Source of the DNA: Klebsiella pneumoniae
GTDB taxonomy: Bacteria; Pseudomonadota; Gammaproteobacteria; Pseudomonadales; Pseudohongiellaceae
Direction: 5' to 3'
NCBI GenBank assembly: GCA_945869725.1
Contig: CAMBPO010000012.1
Location: 1 to 51,955 of the forward strand
Length of the DNA stretch: 51,955 nucleotides
The notes beneath the pieces were generated by a model that did not search any database, was not told the DNA's origin, and saw only the letters and a list, made by a program, of their open reading frames with translations. Below, one piece after another: positions 1 to 8,275 of this stretch (the stretch's first letter is position 1; every line of letters begins with the position of its first letter). The position numbers and the translations under genes are program-made.

Positions 1-2
1 GC

Positions 3-2192
3 AATGGCAACAACGCCTGGGGTAACCCTGCGTTAGGGCGCTGTTTCTTTAGCTTTGGTGATACCCGGGATTTTCAACCCGAGTTTGATACCTCGTCCTT
101 GTACGGTAACCTGAATTGGGACATTAACGACGATACCACCTTCCGCACGCAGGTCATGTGGAACCGACAGTTAACCCGTAACCGCAACAATACCGGCAAT
201 CCGGGTGCCCGATCAGAAGACCTGCCAGTTGTGCGCGGGGAATTGCCCGGCAACAATTTCAGAGCAAAAACATCCACCGGTGTTGATCTGTTTGCTGCGC
301 CACTCAGAAACAGTTCAGGTGGCATTGTGCTGGACGGATATGGCCGACCCGTGCCGCTGCGTAATGCCGCGGGCGCCGTTGTGCTGGCCAATAACCGCTT
401 TGCCTCGATCACTAACGATCCCCTGGGCGGGGTTCCGTTCAGTGAGGATGTGAGGATCAATGGTTCGCAGTGGCTGCCGTTTGGCAAACCAGAGGCCAAC
501 ACCATCCCCACCATCATGCAGGAGTTTGGGCATATTCAGATGAACCTGGGTGACAGGCGCGCCCTGCGCTTCGCAACCGGTCTGGATTTTGCCGTGCCGA
601 TGCTGGAAGGTTGGCAAGGCACAAGTAACTACGTGTACAGCCATTACGACAATGTGGGTCAAAGCACCCAGCAGTTCAGCCTCGGTGCCGTGGCACAAGG
701 CCTGAACTGTGATGTGGTCAGAGATGTCAAAAGCTGCTTCAACCCGTTTGGTGCCACCGATGCCCGATTCAGAACGCCTCAGCACGTTGCGGATGCGATT
801 TACACCAACGAACGAGTCAATGACCGGAATACACTGCAGACCTTCGATCTGGTCTTCTCAGGTGACGTGCCACTGGGCGGATTTGAGTTGCCGGGTGGTC
901 CTGTCGCCATGGCAACCGGCTACCAGCGCCGCGAAGAAACCCAGAAGGACGGGCCAACCGCGACCTCCATCAAAAATGATCAGCTGATTGGTGTGCGGGC
1001 TCTGCCAAGAAAGGTAGGCCGTTCCAGTGACTCCTGGTTCGCCGAACTCGCCTTTCCGGTACTGGACAATCTGGAGTTATCAGCCGCCGTCAGGGATGAA
1101 AGTTTCAGCTCCGGTCAGGGCGCGGTGGTTGACAAGTTCGGCCTGGTTTATGTGGCCACTGACTGGCTGAGCATCCGTGCTACTCAGGGTGAGGCATTTA
1201 TTGTGCCCACGCTGTCGCAATTGGATTCGCCGGAAGTGTGTGGATTGAGCAACGTGGATTACCTGTTCTCCTCGTTTCAGGGATTCATCACCTCTTGCCG
1301 GACTGGCAACCCGAATCTGACGCCCGAATCCTCGGACAGTCTCTCTCTCGGTGTTGACTTGGTGTTACTTGATAACCTGACCTGGTCGCTGACCTGGAGC
1401 GAAACCGATTTTGTGGACCGCATTGTCAGTACAACAACGCAGGATATTATCCGCACCGATTACCGCAACTTCCGCGAAGCAACCGGTTTTAGTCCATCCA
1501 CGGCCGCGCCTTTCCCCACGCTGACGCAGCTTCAGAGCTGGCAAAATGATCCGCGATCCGACAAGCGTATTATCCCTAACGCCCAGGACAACACCACACC
1601 TGACCGCATCCTGCAGAGCGACTCCAACGCGTCGTCCATGCTGGTGCGCGCCTGGGATACACAGATGGATTATGGGTTCAGTCTGGACGATGTTGGCCTG
1701 AATGGCTGGGGTGACATCGACATGCAATTGCAGGCGACCTATATGGATACCTACCGTTTCCAGCTGGCGGCGGATCAGCCAGTAAGAGAAGCGGTGGGCC
1801 GGCAGAATAACCAGTTCGGCGCCGTGCCAACCACACCGAAGATTCGTGCAAACCTGCGCATCAACTGGTCACTGGGCAACCATACCGTCAGTACCACCAC
1901 GCGCTATGTGGACGAGGTGATTTTTGATGCCAACGAGTTCAGCTTCCAGGCAGCGTTTCCTGGTAGTGAGTGGGGTGGTATCACCGACAAGCTGCGCACC
2001 TGGACTCAGCTGGACATGTTCTACTCTTACCGGGGACTTGAGCTGTTTGGCAGCGATGTCAATCTCTCGGTTGGCGCGCGCAACCTGACCGACCGCATGC
2101 CGCAGCAAACCGGCATGATTGCCGGTGTGGCGGCAGAATCACAGGACGTACTGGGTCGCGTTGTGTATGGTCGGGTGAATTTCAACTTCTGA
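3..2192 (+). CDS. TonB-dependent receptor, C-terminal part (5' end outside window)
   Basis: The reading frame is open from the first bases of the window to the stop at 2192, so this is the last ~729 residues of a longer protein; the N-terminal plug and signal peptide are missing. The sequence is rich in alternating polar/aromatic beta-strand segments, has the late motif VGARNLTDRMPQQTG typical of the receptor barrel end, and finishes GRVNFNF with a terminal Phe, the outer-membrane insertion signal. It would form a 22-strand outer-membrane barrel taking up a ligand with TonB energy. The ligand cannot be read from sequence. Its position next to exported oxidoreductases suggests it feeds them a substrate or cofactor (inference). 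An intrinsic terminator follows at once. Confidence 0.93.
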   Translation, partial: NGNNAWGNPALGRCFFSFGDTRDFQPEFDTSSLYGNLNWDINDDTTFRTQVMWNRQLTRNRNNTGNPGARSEDLPVVRGELPGNNFRAKTSTGVDLFAAPLRNSSGGIVLDGYGRPVPLRNAAGAVVLANNRFASITNDPLGGVPFSEDVRINGSQWLPFGKPEANTIPTIMQEFGHIQMNLGDRRALRFATGLDFAVPMLEGWQGTSNYVYSHYDNVGQSTQQFSLGAVAQGLNCDVVRDVKSCFNPFGATDARFRTPQHVADAIYTNERVNDRNTLQTFDLVFSGDVPLGGFELPGGPVAMATGYQRREETQKDGPTATSIKNDQLIGVRALPRKVGRSSDSWFAELAFPVLDNLELSAAVRDESFSSGQGAVVDKFGLVYVATDWLSIRATQGEAFIVPTLSQLDSPEVCGLSNVDYLFSSFQGFITSCRTGNPNLTPESSDSLSLGVDLVLLDNLTWSLTWSETDFVDRIVSTTTQDIIRTDYRNFREATGFSPSTAAPFPTLTQLQSWQNDPRSDKRIIPNAQDNTTPDRILQSDSNASSMLVRAWDTQMDYGFSLDDVGLNGWGDIDMQLQATYMDTYRFQLAADQPVREAVGRQNNQFGAVPTTPKIRANLRINWSLGNHTVSTTTRYVDEVIFDANEFSFQAAFPGSEWGGITDKLRTWTQLDMFYSYRGLELFGSDVNLSVGARNLTDRMPQQTGMIAGVAAESQDVLGRVVYGRVNFNF

Positions 2193-2242
2193 TTTCACGC
2201 AGTCTGACAATACAGGCCTGACATCAGCCTGCTAACTAACAG

Positions 2243-2281
2243 AAACCCCGCTCAAGCATGTTGTTGAGCGGGGTTTTTGTT
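2243..2281 (+). terminator. Intrinsic terminator after the TonB receptor
   Basis: A 13-bp stem (2243-2255 with 2264-2276) containing CCCCGCTC/GAGCGGGG closes an 8-nt loop and runs into a T-rich tract. The A-rich 5' side gives a weaker U-tract on the other strand, so it may also stop the converging minus-strand operon ending at 2297. Confidence 0.85.
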
Positions 2282-2296
2282 TCAGGTGGGGAACGA

Positions 2297-3397
2297 TCAG
2301 GCAATCTTGCGAGCCAACCAGTCCAGAATAATGCGATTCACGTCGTCCGGCTGTTCCTGTTGTGTCCAGTGACCGCTGTCTTGCACGGTAACCTTCTCCA
2401 GGTCGGCAATAAAATCCTCCATGCCGTCGGCTGACGCGGGCGGCAGAATCACATCATGTTCTGCGCCAATGTAGAGACAGGGAACGTCAATGGTGTTGCG
2501 CGCATTCGCCAGCGCTACCGCTGTACGCAGCGCCGAGCGATACCAGTTCAGGCCACCGGTAAACCCGGTTGTTTCATAGGCGCTGACGTAATAGTCCATG
2601 ACTTCTGCGCTGAGAAAGGTGTCCCCCGGCTGAATGCCTTGCTGCAACATGCCCAGAAAATCCATGCGCCGCTGCAGTGAATCTTCCGGTAGAGCCGCAA
2701 ATACATCCTTGTTCCACATGCCGCCGCGCGACAGGAAGAAGTCAAACGACTTGCGGACATCCGCCTCCAGCACCGCTTCTGCGCGCCCCGGTTCCTGAAA
2801 GGTGTTGAAGTAATAATCAGCGGTTCTGACAATCAACGATGGCTCGCTGCCCTGCACCGGCGGCAGGTTGCCTGGTCGGTTGGCGGCGGTGTTTAAACCG
2901 ATAATGCCCAGGCAACGATCCGGATACACACGCGGTATTGTCCACACCACAGCGCCGCCCCAGTCATGCCCGACAAACACCGCTTTGTCGATGCCCTTGG
3001 CATCCAGCATGCCAATCAGGTCTGCACAAAATACATCCATGCCGTAATCCGCAACATCAGCAGAGCCTCCCGTCAGCCCGTAACCCCGCTGGTCCGGGGC
3101 AATGGCGTGAAAACCGGCAGCGGCCACCGGCCCGATCTGATTGCGCCAGCTCAGTGCCAGTTCCGGAAAACCATGACAAAACACCACGGCCGGCCCTGAA
3201 CCCTGCTCGTAGACCGCCATGCGTATGCCATTGGTGTCGACAGTGTGCAGACCCGGCATCATCGGTGCGGGACCCAGGCCGGTGCTTTGTGCCAATGCCG
3301 GCATCCGCAGGCCGGTGGCGCCCAGTCCGGCGTACATGCCGGCATACAATCCGGCGCTGACAGCGCCCTGCAAAAATCGACGACGAGTATTGAGCAT
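2297..3397 (-). CDS. Tat-exported alpha/beta hydrolase, epoxide-hydrolase-like
   Basis: 366 aa. The start at 3397 is chosen over an upstream in-frame codon because GGGAG precedes it and the N-terminus then reads MLNTRRRFLQGAV, a twin-arginine signal followed by an Ala/Gly-rich hydrophobic stretch. The mature domain has HGFPE (75-79, oxyanion region), DQRGYG, and GHDWGG (143-148) with Asp145 as expected nucleophile; a C-terminal GHW supplies the His. These are the marks of the epoxide hydrolase/haloalkane dehalogenase group. Tat export implies a folded periplasmic enzyme. It is the last gene of an operon with the subunit-3-like and GMC genes (about 90 bp gap), so it probably acts on the same pathway. 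The substrate is unknown. Confidence 0.88.
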   Translation of the reverse strand: MLNTRRRFLQGAVSAGLYAGMYAGLGATGLRMPALAQSTGLGPAPMMPGLHTVDTNGIRMAVYEQGSGPAVVFCHGFPELALSWRNQIGPVAAAGFHAIAPDQRGYGLTGGSADVADYGMDVFCADLIGMLDAKGIDKAVFVGHDWGGAVVWTIPRVYPDRCLGIIGLNTAANRPGNLPPVQGSEPSLIVRTADYYFNTFQEPGRAEAVLEADVRKSFDFFLSRGGMWNKDVFAALPEDSLQRRMDFLGMLQQGIQPGDTFLSAEVMDYYVSAYETTGFTGGLNWYRSALRTAVALANARNTIDVPCLYIGAEHDVILPPASADGMEDFIADLEKVTVQDSGHWTQQEQPDDVNRIILDWLARKIA

Positions 3398-3488
3398 GTC
3401 CGGTAACTCCCTGATCAAGTAAGTTGATCTCACAGCACTGCAATTGATTTTTATTACTCGCGGCGTTGCCACGGTTGTTAGTCAAATT

Positions 3489-4202
3489 TTAGAGTACCGT
3501 CTGTTCCACGCCCAGCCTGGTCAACACCTCTTCGGGTGGCCCCTCATAGCTTGATGAGGGCTGGTTGCCCACATAACCGATTGCCTCCCAACCCTGCGGT
3601 GTGGCGTAGTAAGCGGCAGCGGCAAGCGAACGAAACCTGCTGAAGAATCTGGCCGCGGGTTTGAATTCCTCTGCGGCATCTGGCTCGAAACAGATGTCGT
3701 CGCAGATGGCCTGTTGCTGTTCTGGCGGCAGCTCTGCAAACGCCTGTTGAAAGCGCCTGACAGCCTCCGCATCCAGCCAATCCAGACCCGGTAGCATAAT
3801 CTCGCGATCAAGCCGTTGGGCGGCATACGGTGCGCTGACCCATTCGTCAACAAAATCGATGACAAGCACGTCGCTGGCCGCCGGTCCCAGACTGTCGGCG
3901 GGCAGTATTACGTCAGCCAATGCCGTGGCGGCGACACGCTGCGGCCGATTCAACGTTAACGGCCACAGATCTCCCGGGCTGTAAGCCTGATTTAGCCGGG
4001 GATCGCCGCCATAACCATTGGCAGACACGGGAGGCACAGTGGGTAGTGGTTCAGCGCCAAATACTGACGCATCGCCCAGTTTCAGCGCAGTCGCCACGGC
4101 GACAAACCATTTGAATACGGTGCGTCGCGGTAAACGTGGCGCGTGATTTACAAAGACGGGGACAGCACTGAGGGATTCGGGTTCCTGATAATCATGCGAC
4201 AT
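3489..4202 (-). CDS. Gluconate 2-dehydrogenase subunit 3 family protein
   Basis: 237 aa. The N-terminal region has RRTVFKWFVAVATAL (from about residue 26), a twin-arginine-like export signal, then a small helical domain with ADVILPADSLGPAASD, the usual start of the subunit-3 fold. In the three-part gluconate/sorbitol-type dehydrogenases this small subunit carries the Tat signal and hitchhikes the FAD subunit to the periplasm. Its ATG overlaps the stop of the GMC gene by one base (TAATG), indicating translational coupling and a 1:1 complex. No cysteine motif or haem site is present, so it is not itself an electron carrier. Confidence 0.85.
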   Translation of the reverse strand: MSHDYQEPESLSAVPVFVNHAPRLPRRTVFKWFVAVATALKLGDASVFGAEPLPTVPPVSANGYGGDPRLNQAYSPGDLWPLTLNRPQRVAATALADVILPADSLGPAASDVLVIDFVDEWVSAPYAAQRLDREIMLPGLDWLDAEAVRRFQQAFAELPPEQQQAICDDICFEPDAAEEFKPAARFFSRFRSLAAAAYYATPQGWEAIGYVGNQPSSSYEGPPEEVLTRLGVEQTVL

Positions 4203-5989
4203 TAGAGCAGCCCCTTTTTCGATTGATCGACCAGATAGTCACCCGCGCGCCACGCCATGGCCATGATGGTGAGTGTCGGATTCTTGTCTGCATTGGATGG
4301 AAAGGGCGTTCCATCCACCAGGAACAGATTCTTCACGTCCCAAGTCTGATTGTAGCCATTACACACCGATGTGCTCCTGTTGCTGCCCATGATTGCACCG
4401 CCCACCTCATGGATGATTTTGCCGCCCGGTTCGATACGGTTGCGCGCGGTGGTGACGCCGCGAACGCTGCCACCCATGGTTTCGATCAGTTCCCTGAAAA
4501 TCTGTTCAGCGTGGTCGCACATGCGCTGTTCATGTTCGGCCCATTTCCAGTGCCATTTCATAACGGGTATTCCCCATTTGTCCGTCACGGTAGGGTCGAG
4601 CTCGGCAAAACAATCATCGTTCGGAATCATCTCGCCGCGGCAGGCAAAGCCCATAAAGGACCCGTAATAGCGGCGCGCTTCCAGTTTATATCGTGATCCG
4701 TAGGCTCCGGCGCCCAGATCATCGGGCAGAGGATTACCACCACCGGGCATGCCGCGGGTAGCCCCCATCTCAATGTGGTAACCACGCGGGAAACCCAGTT
4801 TTGCCGCGTCCTGGTAAAGCCACCAGGGCGCATAAAAATGTGAACCGCCTGCCCCATCTTCGTTGTAGGGCGGCAAGTTCTCCAGGGCCGGGATCTGCCC
4901 TTGCAGGCTGGTGCCCACCGTATCCATGATGTACTTGCCGACCAGGCCGGAACTGTTGGCAATTCCATCAGGAAACAGTGTGCTTTTGGAATTGAGCATG
5001 ATGCGCACTGTTTCACCGCTGCTGGCAGCCAGCACCACGGCCTTGGCGTTTACCTGCCAATCCTTTCCGGTGGTTTTGTCGATAAAAGAGACGCCCGTCG
5101 CTTTGCCGTCCGGCCCGACCAATATTTCCCGCACGTGCGCATCGGCAACAATGTCAAGATTGCCGGTAGCCAGCGCCGGCGGCAGGTGCACGGTTGTGCT
5201 CTGATAGTTCGCTCCGGTGGAACAGCCACGTCCACAAGGCGTTGCCCAGAAGCAGGCAGACCGGGCGCGCATCGCATCGCCCACAATCTTCTGTGCCCAG
5301 CTGTCGCCGGGGAAAAGTACGGCAGGAAGCCTGTCGGCATCGAGCTTTTGTGTTAACACCGCACGGTGTATCGGAATGATCGGGATACCCAGCGTCTTGC
5401 CATGTTTCTGCGCAAGCAATTCACCCGCACGCCCTTTTGGCGGCGGCTGCAGCACACCGGCAGGTGAGTCGGGGGTATTTTCAAGGCCATGATTAGAGCC
5501 ATAGACGCCAATAAGCTGCTCAACTTTGGTGTAATACGGCTCTATTTCATGGTAATCAACGGGCCAATCCAGGCCAAACCCGTCACGTGATTTGGGTTTG
5601 AAATCATAGGGCCCGTTGCGCAGCGAGATGCGTCCCCAGTGGTTGGTGCGCCCGCCGAGCATACGAGCACGCCACCACCAGAATTGCTCTTCCGGTTTGT
5701 CGCTTGCCTGCGTGTACGGCTCAGCCTCCATCTGCCAACCGCCGTCAACCGTGGCATCATGAAAGCCAAATTCTTTGTCGGGCGTGGAGTTACCGAGCAG
5801 AGGCGCCTGATCGCGGCGCTGAAACATCGGTGTTTCTGTGACAGGATCATAGGCTCGACCCGCTTCCAGCATCAGACACTTGATGCCCGCCAGCGTGAGA
5901 GTGAAGGCCATCTGCCCACCTCCAGCGCCTGAACCGACAATAATGACATCGTAGTCTTTGGTGGCCTCTTCGGGTTTGATGGTCAACAT
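4202..5989 (-). CDS. GMC-family FAD oxidoreductase (gluconate-dehydrogenase large-subunit-like)
   Basis: 595 aa. An N-terminal Rossmann motif GSGAGGG (residues 19-25) followed by MLEAG at the end of strand 2 binds FAD. The C-terminal GMC signature runs from HEVGGAIMG through NLFLVDGTPFPSNADKNPTL, giving the catalytic His and the Asn/His pair region. There is no own signal peptide, which fits co-export with the coupled subunit-3 protein. Such enzymes oxidise an alcohol or sugar in the periplasm and pass electrons to a cytochrome c; no cytochrome subunit is in this operon. The divergent gene at 6189, which ends in a CxxCH domain, is the obvious candidate partner (inference). First gene of the operon 5989 to 2297. 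Confidence 0.9.
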   Translation of the reverse strand: MLTIKPEEATKDYDVIIVGSGAGGGQMAFTLTLAGIKCLMLEAGRAYDPVTETPMFQRRDQAPLLGNSTPDKEFGFHDATVDGGWQMEAEPYTQASDKPEEQFWWWRARMLGGRTNHWGRISLRNGPYDFKPKSRDGFGLDWPVDYHEIEPYYTKVEQLIGVYGSNHGLENTPDSPAGVLQPPPKGRAGELLAQKHGKTLGIPIIPIHRAVLTQKLDADRLPAVLFPGDSWAQKIVGDAMRARSACFWATPCGRGCSTGANYQSTTVHLPPALATGNLDIVADAHVREILVGPDGKATGVSFIDKTTGKDWQVNAKAVVLAASSGETVRIMLNSKSTLFPDGIANSSGLVGKYIMDTVGTSLQGQIPALENLPPYNEDGAGGSHFYAPWWLYQDAAKLGFPRGYHIEMGATRGMPGGGNPLPDDLGAGAYGSRYKLEARRYYGSFMGFACRGEMIPNDDCFAELDPTVTDKWGIPVMKWHWKWAEHEQRMCDHAEQIFRELIETMGGSVRGVTTARNRIEPGGKIIHEVGGAIMGSNRSTSVCNGYNQTWDVKNLFLVDGTPFPSNADKNPTLTIMAMAWRAGDYLVDQSKKGLL

Positions 5990-6077
5990 GCAGGCTCCCT
6001 TTACTTTTTTATTGTTCGCGGTGGCTTAGTCTTTGACTCAGCTTTTATACAGTGCATCTGGCATAAATTCCAGCCAC

Positions 6078-6095
6078 AGCACTTGGCCAAGTGCT
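6078..6095. promoter_or_regulatory. 18-bp perfect palindrome in the divergent promoter region (candidate operator)
   Basis: The 199 bp between the GMC operon and the cytochrome-type gene contain AGCACTTGG followed directly by its exact complement CCAAGTGCT. It is nearly equidistant from both start codons, as expected for one regulator controlling both arms. No regulator gene lies beside it, so the protein that binds is unknown. Confidence 0.55.
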
Positions 6096-6188
6096 CTTCG
6101 TCTAATTGTTACGGCCAGCTCGTTATGATCTGTGATTTCTCATAAGTCGTAGTATATTGGATGAAAACAACACCAGAGGCGAACAGGC

Positions 6189-7286
6189 ATGGCACTTCGA
6201 CTGATCAAATTTTGCGCGGCGATCATCATCAGCCTTGCTGGCACGCAATCGGTGTATGCCGTGGATGCCTGGCGAATTGCTGAGGTGTTTTCCAGCAGTG
6301 ACGGGTCGCTGCAATACATCAAGCTGACCACAACATCGAATAATCAGGATCGCCTCGGCGGGCGTCAGTTAAGGTCGTTTGATGCAAACGGCGTCGCGCT
6401 GCAAACGTTTACCTTTCCCGCTAATCTGACAACTACGCAGACTGCGAATAAGTCTATGTTAGTCGCCACCAGTGCGTTCTCGTCCGTTACCCAGCTACAC
6501 GTTGATTACGTCATACCCGCCAGCTTCATTCACCGCGAAGGCGGCGAAATCCGGCTTGAAGGAATCGATACGCTCAGCTACCGCAAGTCACAATTACCCC
6601 GCAACGGCGTGCAGGCGCTGGATCGAGCCGGGAAAGCCGTTACCGCTGCGCCGGTGAACTGGGTGGGTCAGACAAGGTCGGTAGCGGTGCCCGCGATATC
6701 AACGTTTAACGATGCAACGGGAGTTGTTAACCTGCCGGTTGTCAATGCGCCGGGTTTGGGTATCGCGAATGCATCGCTGCAGCTCACCAAAAATGAGCCC
6801 ATGGAATTTACCTTGATTGATGCCTATTTCTACGACACAGGCATTGTGGCGGGTGAAACCCCCACGCGTCTGGAGGGCTCGTTTCTGTTCATTCCCAGCG
6901 TCAGAGTTGGCAAAGAATTGTATGAAGTGAGGCTGACCCTGCTCAATGACGTCACGTTTTTATTCGGTAACCTGACCGTATTGTCAGTGCGCAACGAGCC
7001 AGCGCTCGGGTCGTTACCACCGGTACCTGTTGATGCTGCCGGCGCGTTAGCCCTGAGCGTTGCCGCCGGTAAAACGCAGTACAACAATCAGTGTGCGTCA
7101 TGCCATGGCATCACCGGTGTGGGCGGCTATGCTCCGGATGTCAAAGGGAGGTTGCCAAGCCAATTCGAGGCGCTGCGATCTTACATTGATCTGCGCATGC
7201 CAACAGGTAACCCCAAGTCCTGTGCGGATTCGTCCACCTCAAGCTGTGCAACTAACACCGCCAATTACATTATTTACGGACTCTAA
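6189..7286 (+). CDS. Exported protein with C-terminal cytochrome c haem-binding site
   Basis: 365 aa. A Sec signal peptide (MALRLIKFCAAIIISLAGTQSVYA, cut near residue 24) is followed by ~270 residues of beta-rich sequence I do not recognise, then a short cytochrome c domain: CASCHG (CxxCH at 302-306), with a Met in DLRMPTG about 30 residues later as likely axial ligand. The domain is short and ends NYIIYGL, as in single-haem adducts fused to exported enzymes. It is the first gene of the plus-strand arm and is followed by an exported unknown and a PQQ dehydrogenase that has no haem of its own. It could take electrons from that enzyme, from the GMC enzyme opposite, or both (inference). Confidence 0.82.
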   Translation: MALRLIKFCAAIIISLAGTQSVYAVDAWRIAEVFSSSDGSLQYIKLTTTSNNQDRLGGRQLRSFDANGVALQTFTFPANLTTTQTANKSMLVATSAFSSVTQLHVDYVIPASFIHREGGEIRLEGIDTLSYRKSQLPRNGVQALDRAGKAVTAAPVNWVGQTRSVAVPAISTFNDATGVVNLPVVNAPGLGIANASLQLTKNEPMEFTLIDAYFYDTGIVAGETPTRLEGSFLFIPSVRVGKELYEVRLTLLNDVTFLFGNLTVLSVRNEPALGSLPPVPVDAAGALALSVAAGKTQYNNQCASCHGITGVGGYAPDVKGRLPSQFEALRSYIDLRMPTGNPKSCADSSTSSCATNTANYIIYGL

Positions 7287-7347
7287 CCAGCAGCCGATTC
7301 TGATCGGACAGTTATGCTGACCGATTTTTCAGGGGCATCACTTGAAC

Positions 7348-8256
7348 ATGTTAAAAGCGCTAACTGTTGCACTGATGAGTGCCGCCATCAGCCCTGCGGT
7401 ACTTGCCCAGGCACCTGAGAGCGGTTATGACTTCAAGGCCTTTGACAGCCCCGAAGGCTGGGCGATGGCGACCACTCTGGCCAGTGCGCTGAACCTTGGC
7501 ACCGGGCCCGCGGAACATCGTGGTGTGTTCACTTGGAAATTGGAGGCCGAGCTGGCATCCATCCCGCATCTGAGCCAGGAACAACAACGTGTCGGCTTCG
7601 GTGGATTCAAGCCCGAAGATATGAATAAATCACCCGTGTTTGGCCGGGCACGCCTCAGCGTGGCGTTGCCCGCTGCGGTGACCGCAGAGTTATCCTGGAC
7701 GCCCCCTCTGGAGATAGACGGCGCCAAACCGGAATCACTGTTTGGCCTGGCATTAGAGCGTGAGCTGGTCAGCGTCGGCTCATGGCGCCTGGGAGGCCGC
7801 ATACATGCTGTGCGCGGCCACGCCTCCGCCGATGTCACCTGCAGCCGAGACGTCGCCTCCAATGCCCCCGGCAGTCCCTCTAATCTGTTCGGATGCAGCG
7901 GTCCCTCGGTTGACCGCTTACGCATGAATCAGCAAGGCGCGGAAGTCATGCTGTCGCGATCCATGTTTGATGGACGACTGCAGCCCTTTGTTGCGTATGC
8001 CACAACGCACTTCCGCCCTTTTGTAGAGGTTGAAGCACCGCTCTTTGACACTACGCACTTTTGGGAGCTGCAATCCAGTGGTACGGTCGACACCTTGACA
8101 CTCGGTGCGCGTGTTGCGCTCACGTCCAGCTGGCAATCCAGCGTGGCTTTTTCCTACACGCCGCTGAGCGTCATCCGCCCCAGAATGGATAACAGGCAAC
8201 ACGATGATTTCTGGAGCCTCAGAATTTCGGTCGCACGGCTCTCCCCGCTCCGCTAA
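7348..8256 (+). CDS. Exported protein of unknown function, possibly an outer-membrane beta protein
   Basis: About 302 aa. Two starts are possible: TTG at 7342, 6 nt after AGGGG, or ATG at 7348, 12 nt after it; the ATG is preferred for its codon. A signal peptide ends at AVLAQA. The mature part shows alternating hydrophobic strands and ends in VARLSPLR without a terminal aromatic residue. One CSRDV...FGCSG pair of cysteines near the middle could form a disulfide. I recognise no family. It lies between the cytochrome-type gene and the PQQ dehydrogenase with short gaps, so it is likely co-transcribed and may be a pore or binding protein for their substrate (inference). Confidence 0.7.
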   Translation: MLKALTVALMSAAISPAVLAQAPESGYDFKAFDSPEGWAMATTLASALNLGTGPAEHRGVFTWKLEAELASIPHLSQEQQRVGFGGFKPEDMNKSPVFGRARLSVALPAAVTAELSWTPPLEIDGAKPESLFGLALERELVSVGSWRLGGRIHAVRGHASADVTCSRDVASNAPGSPSNLFGCSGPSVDRLRMNQQGAEVMLSRSMFDGRLQPFVAYATTHFRPFVEVEAPLFDTTHFWELQSSGTVDTLTLGARVALTSSWQSSVAFSYTPLSVIRPRMDNRQHDDFWSLRISVARLSPLR

Positions 8257-8275
8257 CAAAACAAGGATTCCTCTC

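Noticed and set aside
2297..3472. The longer start at 3472 for the Tat-exported hydrolase
   Set aside because: It adds 25 residues before the twin-arginine motif and lacks a ribosome site, while GGGAG precedes the ATG at 3397.
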